NCBI GenBank assembly: GCA_945861975.1
Contig: CAMAXD010000012.1
Coordinates: 1-38,832 of the forward strand
Direction: 5' to 3'
Source of the DNA: Candidatus Kuenenia stuttgartensis
Lineage (GTDB): Bacteria > Planctomycetota > Planctomycetia > Planctomycetales > Planctomycetaceae
Length of the DNA: 38,832 bases
In this document: piece after piece, positions 27,164 through 36,548 of the stretch
How positions within the stretch are numbered: the first letter of the stretch is position 1
Layout of the letters: every line of letters starts with the position of its first letter
The notes under the pieces: model-generated
Databases searched by the model: none
What the model was told of the DNA's origin: nothing
Seen by the model: only the letters and a program-made list of their open reading frames with translations
Made by a program: the position numbers and the translations under genes

Positions 27164-28206
27164 ATCGGGTCAAAGTCGCAGTCGTTGGCGTCGGAGCACT
27201 CGGGCAGCATCATGCTCGGATTCTTTCTACGATGGAGAATGTTGAACTTGTTGGCGTCGTGGATTCCCGCGAACAACAGGGACGAAGCATTGCGGCCAAA
27301 CATCAGACTCAGTGGTTCGCCACGGCTGAAGAAGTGCGTCCACTCATCGACGGCGTGGTTATCGCCGTTCCTACCGTTCTCCATTACGAAGTCGCCCGGC
27401 CATTTCTCGAAGACGGCATAGCCGTGATGATCGAGAAGCCTTTGGCCGACGGCCTTGAGGCGGCTCGCGCTCTGCAGGGGCTGGCCACATTTCGCGGGGC
27501 CATATTGCAGGTCGGACATGTCGAACGCTTTAATCCTGCGTTTGAAATTCTGCAGCAGCGAGTTCAGCAGCCGATGTACATCCGCTGCCAGCGAGTCAGC
27601 CCTTACACATTTCGGTCGACCGACATCGGTGTCGTGCATGACCTGATGATTCACGACATCGATCTTGTGCTGGCTCTCACGGGCGATTCAGTGACCAGCG
27701 TTGACTCATTCGGCGCCGTCACGATCGGTCCGAACGAAGATATGGCGGTCGCTCGATTGCGAACAAGCTCTGGAGTGATTGCCGACATCACAGCGAGCCG
27801 AATGAATCCCACGGCGGAACGGACCATTCAAGTCTGGGGTCGAAGTGGATTTGTGTCAGCCGACCTGCAGACTCGCAAAGTGTCTGTCTGGCAACCAAAT
27901 CCACTGCTGGCTGAACGACCAACGATGGTGCACGACATTGTTGCGGCAACTCCGAATCCACTCAGTTTGAAAGATGAAGTCTTCACGAAGTGGATCAATA
28001 ACGAGCAACTGCAGGGTTCTACGGTCGATGCTCTGACGGCAGAACTGCTCGACTTCGTTTATTGTATCCGCACCGGTTCACGTCCTCGAGTTTACGGCGA
28101 TGCGGCCGTCAAAGCGATGGAAGTCGCCGATCGAGTTCTCGCGGGAATGCCCAAGTTTTCGTGGCAGACCGGGTCCATGCCGGATGCTGTTCGCAAGGCG
28201 GCCTAG
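27160..28206 (+). CDS. Gfo/Idh/MocA family oxidoreductase (lpx-linked; candidate GnnA-like)
   Basis: Rossmann N terminus VAVVGVGALGQHHARIL; MIEKPLADGLEAAR; ILQVGHVERFNPAF. ATGA overlap with lpxA. Confidence 0.92.
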   Translation: MNRVKVAVVGVGALGQHHARILSTMENVELVGVVDSREQQGRSIAAKHQTQWFATAEEVRPLIDGVVIAVPTVLHYEVARPFLEDGIAVMIEKPLADGLEAARALQGLATFRGAILQVGHVERFNPAFEILQQRVQQPMYIRCQRVSPYTFRSTDIGVVHDLMIHDIDLVLALTGDSVTSVDSFGAVTIGPNEDMAVARLRTSSGVIADITASRMNPTAERTIQVWGRSGFVSADLQTRKVSVWQPNPLLAERPTMVHDIVAATPNPLSLKDEVFTKWINNEQLQGSTVDALTAELLDFVYCIRTGSRPRVYGDAAVKAMEVADRVLAGMPKFSWQTGSMPDAVRKAA

Positions 28207-28336
28207 TGCTCTGTCAACCTTTAAAGTTGGGGTTGAATTGTATTTGTACGACGGACTTCCAGTCCGTCGGCGGTAACCTTTGTCGACGGACTGGAAGTCC
28301 GTCGTACCCGAAAATTGAGCCTTGACAGAGCACTAG
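28203..28336. repeat. Nested palindromic element filling the Gfo/Idh - fhcA spacer
   Basis: Outer perfect 15-bp arms ctagtgctctgtcaa (28203-28217) / ttgacagagcactag (28322-28336); inner perfect 24-bp arms gtacgacggacttccagtccgtcg (28246-28269) / cgacggactggaagtccgtcgtac (28284-28307). Confidence 0.93.
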
Positions 28337-28341
28337 CCAAA

Positions 28342-30003
28342 ATGACTCGAACCATCTTGCGTGGTGGCCGCGTTTACGACCCGCTCAATGGAGTTGACGG
28401 TGAATTGCGAGACGTCTGGATGCAGGACGGTCGCATCATCGCGGCCCCGGAGAATCCTGATGTTCGAGCCGAAGTGATTGTCGACGTGACGGGCATGATC
28501 ATCATGCCGGGCGGTGTCGATATGCACTGTCACATTGCCGGCCCCAAGGTCAATACCGCTCGCAAAATGCTGCCTGAGCAGCGTCGTCGTGCTCGAGTCA
28601 TGGCTCGCACCAATCTGACTCGCTCCGGTACTCTGGGCACCGTCCCCAGCACCTACACAACCGGATATCTTTACGCGGGCCTCGGATACACAACAGCGTT
28701 TGATGCGGCTGTCCCGCCGATCGGTGCGAGGCACGCCCATGACGAGCTGCAGGATACTCCGATTATCGACAAAGGCTTCTATGTGATGATGGGCAACAAC
28801 CATCTGATCATGGAGCAAATCGCGAAGCAAACTCCGGAACTCGTTGACGCGGCCGTGGCCTGGCTGCTGAATTCGACCGGGGGTTACGCGGTCAAGCTGG
28901 TGAATCCCGGTGGTGTTGAGATGTGGAAAAGCGGAGGCGATGGCTACTGTGGTCTGGATGAAATCGTTTCTCACCATAACGTGACTCCTCGCCAGATCCT
29001 GACGGAGTTGGCTCGGTCAGCGGATCGCCTGAGCTTGCCTCATCCCGTGCATATTCACTGCAATCACCTGGGAATCCCGGGGAACTGGACCACGACGCTG
29101 GAGACCATGAAATCGCTTGATGGTTCACGAGCCCATCTCACGCATATTCAGTTTCACAGTTACGGCGGCAGCCTCGACGATCAGTCCACTTTCTGCTCGC
29201 AGGTTCCTGTTCTGGCCGAACACGTCAACAGTCATCCGTTGTTGACCGTCGACGTGGGACAGGTGATCTTCGGTGAAACGACATCCATGACAGGAGACGG
29301 TCCTTTGGGGCACTATCTTCACAAAGTCACGGGCGGAAAATGGTACAGTGGAGACGTCGAGCTGGAAGGTGGCTGCGGCATCGTGCCGATTACTTATCGG
29401 GACAGCAGCTTTGTGCATTCTCTGCAGTGGGCGATCGGACTTGAATGGTATCTGCTTGTGAACGATCCATGGCGGATTGCGATGAGCACTGATCATCCCA
29501 ATGGCGGATCATTTCTGGCCTACCCGGAGATCATCGCGCTGCTGATGGAACGATCTCGGCGTGAAGAGTTCATGAAGCGGCTTCCGCAGAAGATCCGGCA
29601 GCACTGCACGCTGGCGGAGCTGACTCGCGAATATACCCTGAACGAAATCGCCATCATTACTCGAGCCTCTCCAGCACGCATGCTGGGGTTAAAGAACAAG
29701 GGACATCTTGGACCCGGCGCAGATGCTGATGTCACGGTTTACAATTGCCAGGCGGATCTTGAAGCCATGTTCCGCATGCCGCGTTATGTGTTCAGCCACG
29801 GCACGATGATTATCGAGGACGGCGAGATCAGAGAAATCACCGATGGCCGTACAATGCTTGTGAAGCCGGCGTACAGTGAAGACGCCACGCCCGTAATTCG
29901 AGAATGGTTCGATCGAAACTCGACGCTGCAGTTTGCAAACTTCGCCGTGGATGCCCATGACATCGGCGAGCACACAACGGAAATACCGACCAACGGGCGA
30001 TGA
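28342..30003 (+). CDS. fhcA: Formylmethanofuran dehydrogenase/formyltransferase complex subunit A homologue
   Basis: Amidohydrolase fold: GVDMHCHIAGPKVNTARKM, GYAVKLVNPGGVEMWKSGG, HPVHIHCNHLGIPGNWTTTLETM, IAMSTDHPNGGSF. ORF opens at 28315 inside the repeat; ATG 28342 (MTRTILRGGRVYDP) is the likely start. Confidence 0.92.
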   Translation: MTRTILRGGRVYDPLNGVDGELRDVWMQDGRIIAAPENPDVRAEVIVDVTGMIIMPGGVDMHCHIAGPKVNTARKMLPEQRRRARVMARTNLTRSGTLGTVPSTYTTGYLYAGLGYTTAFDAAVPPIGARHAHDELQDTPIIDKGFYVMMGNNHLIMEQIAKQTPELVDAAVAWLLNSTGGYAVKLVNPGGVEMWKSGGDGYCGLDEIVSHHNVTPRQILTELARSADRLSLPHPVHIHCNHLGIPGNWTTTLETMKSLDGSRAHLTHIQFHSYGGSLDDQSTFCSQVPVLAEHVNSHPLLTVDVGQVIFGETTSMTGDGPLGHYLHKVTGGKWYSGDVELEGGCGIVPITYRDSSFVHSLQWAIGLEWYLLVNDPWRIAMSTDHPNGGSFLAYPEIIALLMERSRREEFMKRLPQKIRQHCTLAELTREYTLNEIAIITRASPARMLGLKNKGHLGPGADADVTVYNCQADLEAMFRMPRYVFSHGTMIIEDGEIREITDGRTMLVKPAYSEDATPVIREWFDRNSTLQFANFAVDAHDIGEHTTEIPTNGR

Positions 30004-30049
30004 TGCTTATGACGTCCCACGACCCGTAACATCAGCAGAGCAAACAAAA

Positions 30050-30078
30050 AAGCACTGCTCCAACCAGGGGCAGTGCTT
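30050..30078. terminator. Probable bidirectional terminator between convergent fhcA and ilvB
   Basis: aagcactgctcc-aacca-ggggcagtgctt stem (one G-T) with an A-run (caaacaaaaaa) on the 5' side, which is a U-run for the minus-strand ilvB transcript. Confidence 0.72.
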
Positions 30079-30107
30079 CCATGTGTGTGACCAGAAACCA
30101 GCAAAGA

Positions 30108-31883
30108 TCACTCGATAATGATTTCACGCACGGAGCGGCCACTTGGAATCATTGGCAGAACGTGTTCCTGATAAGGACAGATAACGTCCAGCAGATACGG
30201 TTCCTTGCTGGCCAGCATTTCCGCCAGCGCTTTTGGATACTCGGCCTTACTGCGAACCTGCTTCGCCTGAACGCCGTAACCTTTGGCAATCGCCACGAAG
30301 TTCGGAAACGTTTCGTCAGGCATTGAACCGTCGCCTTCACCCAGAGCTTCCGGATGATCAATCGGTCCCAAATACGTGTTCGCACGGCGACCGGACATAA
30401 ACCGATCTTCCCATTGCACGACCATCCCCAGATGCTGGTTGTTGAGCAACAGGATTTTGACCGGCAGCTTTTCACAATGCAGGGTGGCCAGTTCCTGAAT
30501 GTTCATCTGGAACGAACCATCGCCGTCGATGTCAACGACGATTGCGTTCGGATGAGCGGTCTGAACACCCATCGCTGCTGGCAGACCAAAACCCATTGTT
30601 CCCAGACCGGAACTGCTTAACCAGCGACGAGGCTTATCGAACTTATAGAACTGAGCCGCCCACATCTGATGCTGGCCCACACCGACCGTGATGTAAGTAT
30701 CCATGGTGTGAGACTGACGCCAAAGCTCGTCAATCGCATATTGCTGCAGAATTGCATCACCAGCATTTGCGTAAGCCAGAGGAAACTTAGTCTTCCAGCC
30801 AGCAATCTGATGAGACCACTCGGTCAGATCCGGAATATCGTCCTCGGTCAGTGCGGCATTCAGAGCCACGAGAGCTTCTTTGACATCCGCATGAATCGGA
30901 ATGTGAGCTTCTTTGTTCTTGTGGATTTCTGAAGGGTCGATATCAATATGCACGATCTTTCCGTGTTTGGCGAACTCTTCAAGTTTGCCGGTCACTCGAT
31001 CATCGAAACGAACACCAAACGCCAGCAACAGGTCTGACTGATCGACTGCATAATTGGCGTAAACAGTTCCGTGCATTCCCAACATATGCAGCGACTGCGG
31101 ATGAGTTCCCGGGAAAACCCCGAGCCCCATCACCGTCATTGCAACCGGGATCCCGGTTCGAACCGCAAACTTTGTAAGCTCTTCCGAGGCTTCGCTCTGG
31201 ATGCAACCACCGCCCACGTAAAGCACTGGTCGCTTTGATCGTCGCACTGCGGCGATGATCTGACGAACTTGTTCGGGTGCAATCGCTCGAACCTCCGGAC
31301 GATAGCCCGGAAGATTCATAGGAGGATCGAAGTCAACGTCGCTGAGTGGAATTGAATCGAGCTGAACGTCTTTCGGAACGTCGATAAGAACAGGCCCCGG
31401 GCGTCCTGTAGAAGCAATGTGAAACGCTTCTTTCACGATTCGAGCCACGTCACGAATATCCGTGATCATGTAGTGATGCTTCGTGATGGCTCGGCAAACT
31501 TCGACCATCGGCGTTTCCTGGAACGCGTCGCTGCCAATCACAGCCTGAGGAACCTGGCCGGTAATTGCAATCAGTGGAATGCTGTCCAGCTTGGCATCAG
31601 CAATTCCGGTGACCAGGTTGGTGGCTCCCGGACCGCTGGTTGCCATACAGACCCCAACCTTGCCGGTTGAGCGAGCAATCCCCTGTGCCGCGAAGCAACC
31701 GCCCTGCTCATGGCGAGGCAGGATGGTGCGAATTTGATCCCGCTGCTCGCGCAGAGCCTGGTGCAGCGGCATGCTGCATCCACCGGGATAGGCGTAAATC
31801 GTGTCCGTACCCAGCCGGACCAGCATCTCGATCAAAATCTGAGCGCCGTTGATTGTCTGCGTAGCTTTTTCGACAGTAGCCAA
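30108..31883 (-). CDS. ilvB: Acetolactate synthase large subunit
   Basis: [95 protein letters not shown]-binding motif. Confidence 0.96.
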   Translation of the reverse strand: MATVEKATQTINGAQILIEMLVRLGTDTIYAYPGGCSMPLHQALREQRDQIRTILPRHEQGGCFAAQGIARSTGKVGVCMATSGPGATNLVTGIADAKLDSIPLIAITGQVPQAVIGSDAFQETPMVEVCRAITKHHYMITDIRDVARIVKEAFHIASTGRPGPVLIDVPKDVQLDSIPLSDVDFDPPMNLPGYRPEVRAIAPEQVRQIIAAVRRSKRPVLYVGGGCIQSEASEELTKFAVRTGIPVAMTVMGLGVFPGTHPQSLHMLGMHGTVYANYAVDQSDLLLAFGVRFDDRVTGKLEEFAKHGKIVHIDIDPSEIHKNKEAHIPIHADVKEALVALNAALTEDDIPDLTEWSHQIAGWKTKFPLAYANAGDAILQQYAIDELWRQSHTMDTYITVGVGQHQMWAAQFYKFDKPRRWLSSSGLGTMGFGLPAAMGVQTAHPNAIVVDIDGDGSFQMNIQELATLHCEKLPVKILLLNNQHLGMVVQWEDRFMSGRRANTYLGPIDHPEALGEGDGSMPDETFPNFVAIAKGYGVQAKQVRSKAEYPKALAEMLASKEPYLLDVICPYQEHVLPMIPSGRSVREIIIE

Positions 31884-32179
31884 CGTCGTGACCCTTACTT
31901 CTTAGTGTTCAAATTGGACAAAGAACCCAACTTTTCCAGTCGGATGTCGTGATTTCCGCAGTGGAAATACGACGAATTTCGAACGTCTGAAACGCCGTCC
32001 CCCATTCTTCGGACGTTGCTCCCGCGTGCATCACGCGCAGATCGGTGCGTTGCCTCAGTCGTAGTGTATGTTTCTGCCGGTCCGCATTCGATCCTGATTT
32101 TTGGCAGATTCACCCAAATCACACAAACTGGAAGAGCCTGCCCGAACGGAAAAGTTCACCTTTCTTCAATTTGGCCGGG

Positions 32180-33469
32180 TTATTGCTGATCCAGAAGCAG
32201 GAGAATCTCCGGCACGATGGCCTCGCACAACAATCTGTTCCCTTTTTCGTTGAAATGACACCACGGATCCACGTAAACGGATTCCATGACTGCGGAAAAC
32301 ACTGGGGTTTGATCGCTGAAGGCCAATCCGTCCGCCTTCATTTTCCGGCCTTTTTCAATGAGCTGTGGGAACAAAGCCTTGACAGTCAGGTCCACGGAAC
32401 CGCCCGGATCAATGCACTTTTTCTTCTCAAACTCCGTCAACGGCTTCGAATCCGGAACATATTGGTTGGGTTGCAGAACATGAAGATACAGAGTTCCATT
32501 GGCCCGGCAAAGTTGATGCATTGCCAAAGAACACCGCTGCCAAATTGCAATGGCCTCCTCCTCAACCGCAGCATCCGAGCTTGAATTGGCGGGGCCATGA
32601 TGGATAAAGCTCGTTCGCTTCGACCTCGAAACTTCCAGTCTGAGATCTGTCAGCTCATTGTGAGCCTTCTGGTCCCTTAAGTACCAAACCAGATTCATCA
32701 GGGGAGACCAATTCAACGGCGACGCGAGAATATCTCGAGCCATCTCCTGACGCTTCGCTCTCAGATGAAGCAGACGAGCCGTATCGGCAGACTTGCGAGG
32801 ATCAACGATGACAATTGACCGGACATGCCATGAACGAGGATAACTTAACGCAGTGTTCGAGATTACGTTTTCCTGAATTCCCAGTACGGTTTCATTGAAG
32901 CCATCGATGTTGATGATCAAGTCAAACTCGGCTCCCAACGCAGTCAGGTAGGAGTACGCGATCAGTTGCTGAGGCTGTTTATATCCCGACAACGCCAAAC
33001 GCACAAATTGAATTCGTCGACCGCGAACACGAGGATGATCGGCAAGCTTCTGCTTCAGAAGTTCTTCTGCCGCCCACGAAAACTGAAATGCGACGGAGCC
33101 ACCGGCAATCCCAACGATAAACACGTCGTCCGCTCGATGATAAACGCTCTCACCATCGTCGCGAAATCCAAGATGGTTGACGGGCGTTTTGCGACTCCCA
33201 ACATTCTCCGCACCGGGATTTTGAGGATTGTGAACCCATCCAAGATACGGATGAATCGTCTCAAAAGCACCATCGGAAACATTCTCGCCCGAGGCCACGT
33301 CCTTCTGCCACAAATGCAACATCGCCACCGAGCCACTCGCATGAATTATTTTCATGGCGCCTTCGGCGATCAGCTCAATGACGCCGTAGACGACCAGCAA
33401 AATAATGAGACGAAACAGCCACACTCGGCCGCGAGAGCGTCTCTGGCGTTGAACAACTTCGTTACTCAT
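32180..33469 (-). CDS. Membrane-anchored SGNH/GDSL hydrolase-like protein
   Basis: N-terminal TM; NHLGFRDDGE, VGIAGGSVAFQ (GxS-like), INIDGFNE, C-terminal YVDPWCHFNEKGNRLL (DxxH-like). Confidence 0.7.
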   Translation of the reverse strand: MSNEVVQRQRRSRGRVWLFRLIILLVVYGVIELIAEGAMKIIHASGSVAMLHLWQKDVASGENVSDGAFETIHPYLGWVHNPQNPGAENVGSRKTPVNHLGFRDDGESVYHRADDVFIVGIAGGSVAFQFSWAAEELLKQKLADHPRVRGRRIQFVRLALSGYKQPQQLIAYSYLTALGAEFDLIINIDGFNETVLGIQENVISNTALSYPRSWHVRSIVIVDPRKSADTARLLHLRAKRQEMARDILASPLNWSPLMNLVWYLRDQKAHNELTDLRLEVSRSKRTSFIHHGPANSSSDAAVEEEAIAIWQRCSLAMHQLCRANGTLYLHVLQPNQYVPDSKPLTEFEKKKCIDPGGSVDLTVKALFPQLIEKGRKMKADGLAFSDQTPVFSAVMESVYVDPWCHFNEKGNRLLCEAIVPEILLLLDQQ

Positions 33470-33800
33470 TTTGAAATCGCTGGCTCGGGGGCAGGAAACG
33501 TCTCACGAAGGCGACGATCACGTGTCAATCACCGTTCAGTCACAATACCTCAACAGCCCCAAACGCCCGTAAATAAAAAACGATCGTTGCGCTGGCGCCC
33601 CCAATCAGTAAATACGGAGTAACACTGTGATACCCGCCGGGAATCAGTGAGACCTTCGATGACATCAGAAACTTTCCTGCTTTGGCTGAGGATTCAAGGT
33701 GACTGCTCTACAATCTGCTGGATCCAAAGTTTTTTCGTTTTGTCCGCCGCACCCATGAACCGATTTTTTGCTTCGGACCCGTCACGATTGCCGTCAGCAT

Positions 33801-34484
33801 ATGATCTCAATTCACGATCTTCAATTCGCTTACGCCGACGGACAGTTTTCCCTGAAGATACCGGAACTGCAGTTCACTTCCGAAAAGTCGGTGGTCATCA
33901 TCGGCCCCAGTGGTTCCGGCAAGACAACTCTGCTGAATCTCATGGCCGGCATCCTGCCTGTTCCCTCAGGCCGCATCACGATCGCAGACACTGCGGTTCA
34001 TACGCTCAATGATTCCGAACGACGCCTTTTTCGACTGCGAAACATTGGCATGGTGTTTCAGGATTTCCAGCTCATCGAGTATCTGAATGTGGTGGAGAAT
34101 GTCCTGCTTCCGTGCCGTATTCATCCCTCAATCTCATTAACTGCGGATCTGCGACGTCGCGCAGAAGAGTTACTGAACTCCTGCGGACTGAAGCCGCTGC
34201 TGCAGCGCTCGATCACGCTGTTGTCTCAGGGAGAACGTCAGCGAGTTGCGATCTGTCGAGCACTGTTGTTGTCGCCAGGTATTATCCTGGCTGATGAGCC
34301 GACCGGGAACCTCGACCCTGTGAACTCCGAACGTATCGTGCGACTGCTGCTGGAGGAATCTTCCCGGGCCAATGCAACCCTGATCATGGTGACTCACGAT
34401 CATTCTCTGTTGCCGCTTTTCGAACGAATCGTCCCGTTTACGCAGTTCCTTGAGGCCGTCCATCCCGAAACATCTCGCCCCTGA
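33801..34484 (+). CDS. ABC transporter ATP-binding protein (LolD/MacB-like)
   Basis: GPSGSGKTTLLNLMAGI Walker A, MVFQDFQLIEYLNVVENV, LSQGERQRVAICRALLLSPGIILADEPTGNLD. Start ATG 33801 (MISIHDLQFAY). Confidence 0.92.
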   Translation: MISIHDLQFAYADGQFSLKIPELQFTSEKSVVIIGPSGSGKTTLLNLMAGILPVPSGRITIADTAVHTLNDSERRLFRLRNIGMVFQDFQLIEYLNVVENVLLPCRIHPSISLTADLRRRAEELLNSCGLKPLLQRSITLLSQGERQRVAICRALLLSPGIILADEPTGNLDPVNSERIVRLLLEESSRANATLIMVTHDHSLLPLFERIVPFTQFLEAVHPETSRP

Positions 34485-34634
34485 ACTGGCTCGAGAATCA
34501 GGGGATCTCCGACGTGTTCGTGGCCCATGCAGAACTGTTCTTCGGGAAGCAGAAATCAGGGCCGCGCGTTCGTGGGATAGATCATTCAGATCATGACCTC
34601 AATCATGACTGCGCACAGAACGTAGTCAGCATCT

Positions 34635-36488
34635 TTAATCGACCGGCGTAATTCGCCAACCGCCGACCCCATTTTCAGCAGTGGCGATTTCCGGCAGCAT
34701 GGGCTGTCCCAGCAGCGGAAAAACCCAGCGAACCGTGTCGGGGATTCGAGTATCCTGTGGATCAATTGTGTAGGCTTCCATCAGCACTGGCACCGAATTC
34801 CGGCAACGAAGCAACCCCAGCGCCATCACCGAACTGCGCCGCACAGGCATCGCTTCGGGCGGCATTGAGTTACGATCCTGAATTCGCTCTTCGTACTTCT
34901 TCGCGAGTTCCTCGTTGACGGTCTTTTCATGGATGACTGCCAGCGCCCACAAGGCGGACGCACGTTTCTCAGGGGATCCCGGAGCTGACTTGGAGAACTG
35001 TTGTTCCATGATCGGTTGCAGCTCCTTCAATCGAACCAGCCCGGCGTATTGCAGAAGCATCATTTCTCGCAATGAGATATCATTCGTTGAAGCTTCCCGG
35101 CGACTTAATTTCGCCTCGCACTGTTCGATCTCAGTTTGCACCTGACTACGAATGGCGTCATCAGGAAACAACTGAATCAACCACGCTGCCGTGACGACAA
35201 CTTCATCTCTGGCGTGACCCAGCAGCGCAAAAGCTGTCGCTGAAAATTGCGTCGCCTGAAGCTGTGCCAACACGAGCAGACTCTGCTCCACCCCCTGCCA
35301 ATCTGCTGATTCAGGTTTCAGCAGCGCGGCCGCCTGAGCAACAATCTGCTCTTTCAGTTCAGGATGCTCGGCAGAAACAAGAACCAGCATCGTTCGCGCA
35401 ACATTTCGCACCTCAATGTGAATATCACTGAGCAATTCCTGCAACCACTTTGCGCGATCGGAATTCGGCCACAGCCTCATGGTTTTTGCAGCCGTCATTC
35501 GCACCTGAGCATCACGATGTTTGCGGCCGATCTCCAGATGATTATGTAACAACTCTGAATTACCAACGAAGACCTGCTGCCACGCGACCGAAGCAACGCC
35601 GTCGGAACTATCAGCACACAAAGTTGCCGCTTTCACGAGGGCCTCGGGCTTCTCCGTGTTCAGCAACGCCAGCGCCAGCATTCGATCCTGAACATTGCTA
35701 CGACTCAAGGGTTCAGCCGCTGAAAATGCCCGATCAGATGACAGAATCGCCGCAGCCCTCGCGGCGGCCATACGCTTCGGATACGTCCCGCCGGAATCTG
35801 CCGTGATGCTCAGCAGCACTTCAACAGACTCCCCATGATTAACGGACGCCAGACCTTCTGTCGCAAGTTGAAACGAGATAATCGTGGTCGATGCATCGAG
35901 AAGTCGAGCTTTCCATAACTCCTGAGCTGCCGCAGTTTTCCATCGAATCAGCGAGGGTTCAATTCGAAGCCGCTGAGCATCGTTGCCGGTCTCGGCCAGC
36001 TTGATCAACAGCGGGGCGGATGACTGCAAATCGCCAATCGCCAAAGCAGCGCCAGCGGCATACCGGAGACGCTGATTCTCAGAATTCTGCGCCAGTGCCT
36101 GCAGAGACTTCTCGGCCGGCTGGATATCAGCCAGCTTCATCTCGGCGACACGCGCCAACGACTGCACTGCAACCTCGACCAACTCCGCATCAGTCCCTTC
36201 TCGCAACATTCGTTCCCAAAGAGGAACCAGTCGACTGTCCAGCACCTGCAATGCTACGGGCTCAGGAATCAATGGATCGAGATGCATCCGCATGGGAAGA
36301 TCCTGATACCTGACAATGGGGGACAGCGAAATCGTACCGAAGAATCCTCCTTGAGGAGAATAGTCTGGATCCGGTGCCACCACCACATTGCGCTCCGGCG
36401 CTTGAACGGGCGGCTGAAAGGCCGATGCATACGGCGTCAGAAGAACACTATAGCCTGCCAGAAACAGGATGATATTTCGTGGTTTCAT
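34635..36488 (-). CDS. Secreted HEAT-repeat-like helical repeat protein
   Basis: Signal-peptide-like MKPRNIILFLAGYSVLLTPYASAFQ; repeated alpha-helical units with A/L spacing (RMAAARAAAILSSDRAFSAAEPL, VRMTAAKTMRLWPNSDRAKWLQELL). Confidence 0.7.
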   Translation of the reverse strand: MKPRNIILFLAGYSVLLTPYASAFQPPVQAPERNVVVAPDPDYSPQGGFFGTISLSPIVRYQDLPMRMHLDPLIPEPVALQVLDSRLVPLWERMLREGTDAELVEVAVQSLARVAEMKLADIQPAEKSLQALAQNSENQRLRYAAGAALAIGDLQSSAPLLIKLAETGNDAQRLRIEPSLIRWKTAAAQELWKARLLDASTTIISFQLATEGLASVNHGESVEVLLSITADSGGTYPKRMAAARAAAILSSDRAFSAAEPLSRSNVQDRMLALALLNTEKPEALVKAATLCADSSDGVASVAWQQVFVGNSELLHNHLEIGRKHRDAQVRMTAAKTMRLWPNSDRAKWLQELLSDIHIEVRNVARTMLVLVSAEHPELKEQIVAQAAALLKPESADWQGVEQSLLVLAQLQATQFSATAFALLGHARDEVVVTAAWLIQLFPDDAIRSQVQTEIEQCEAKLSRREASTNDISLREMMLLQYAGLVRLKELQPIMEQQFSKSAPGSPEKRASALWALAVIHEKTVNEELAKKYEERIQDRNSMPPEAMPVRRSSVMALGLLRCRNSVPVLMEAYTIDPQDTRIPDTVRWVFPLLGQPMLPEIATAENGVGGWRITPVD

Positions 36489-36495
36489 AGATCAA

Positions 36496-36548
36496 TGGTG
36501 CTCTGTCAATCATGAATTGAGATGCGAGTCTGGCTGACAACGCACTAG
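36496..36548. repeat. Degenerate copy of the CTAGTGCTCTGTCAA palindrome filling the permease-HEAT gene spacer
   Basis: tggtgctctgtcaa (from 36496) and ctgacaacgcactag (36534-36548), related to the arms at 28203 and 28322. Confidence 0.72.
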
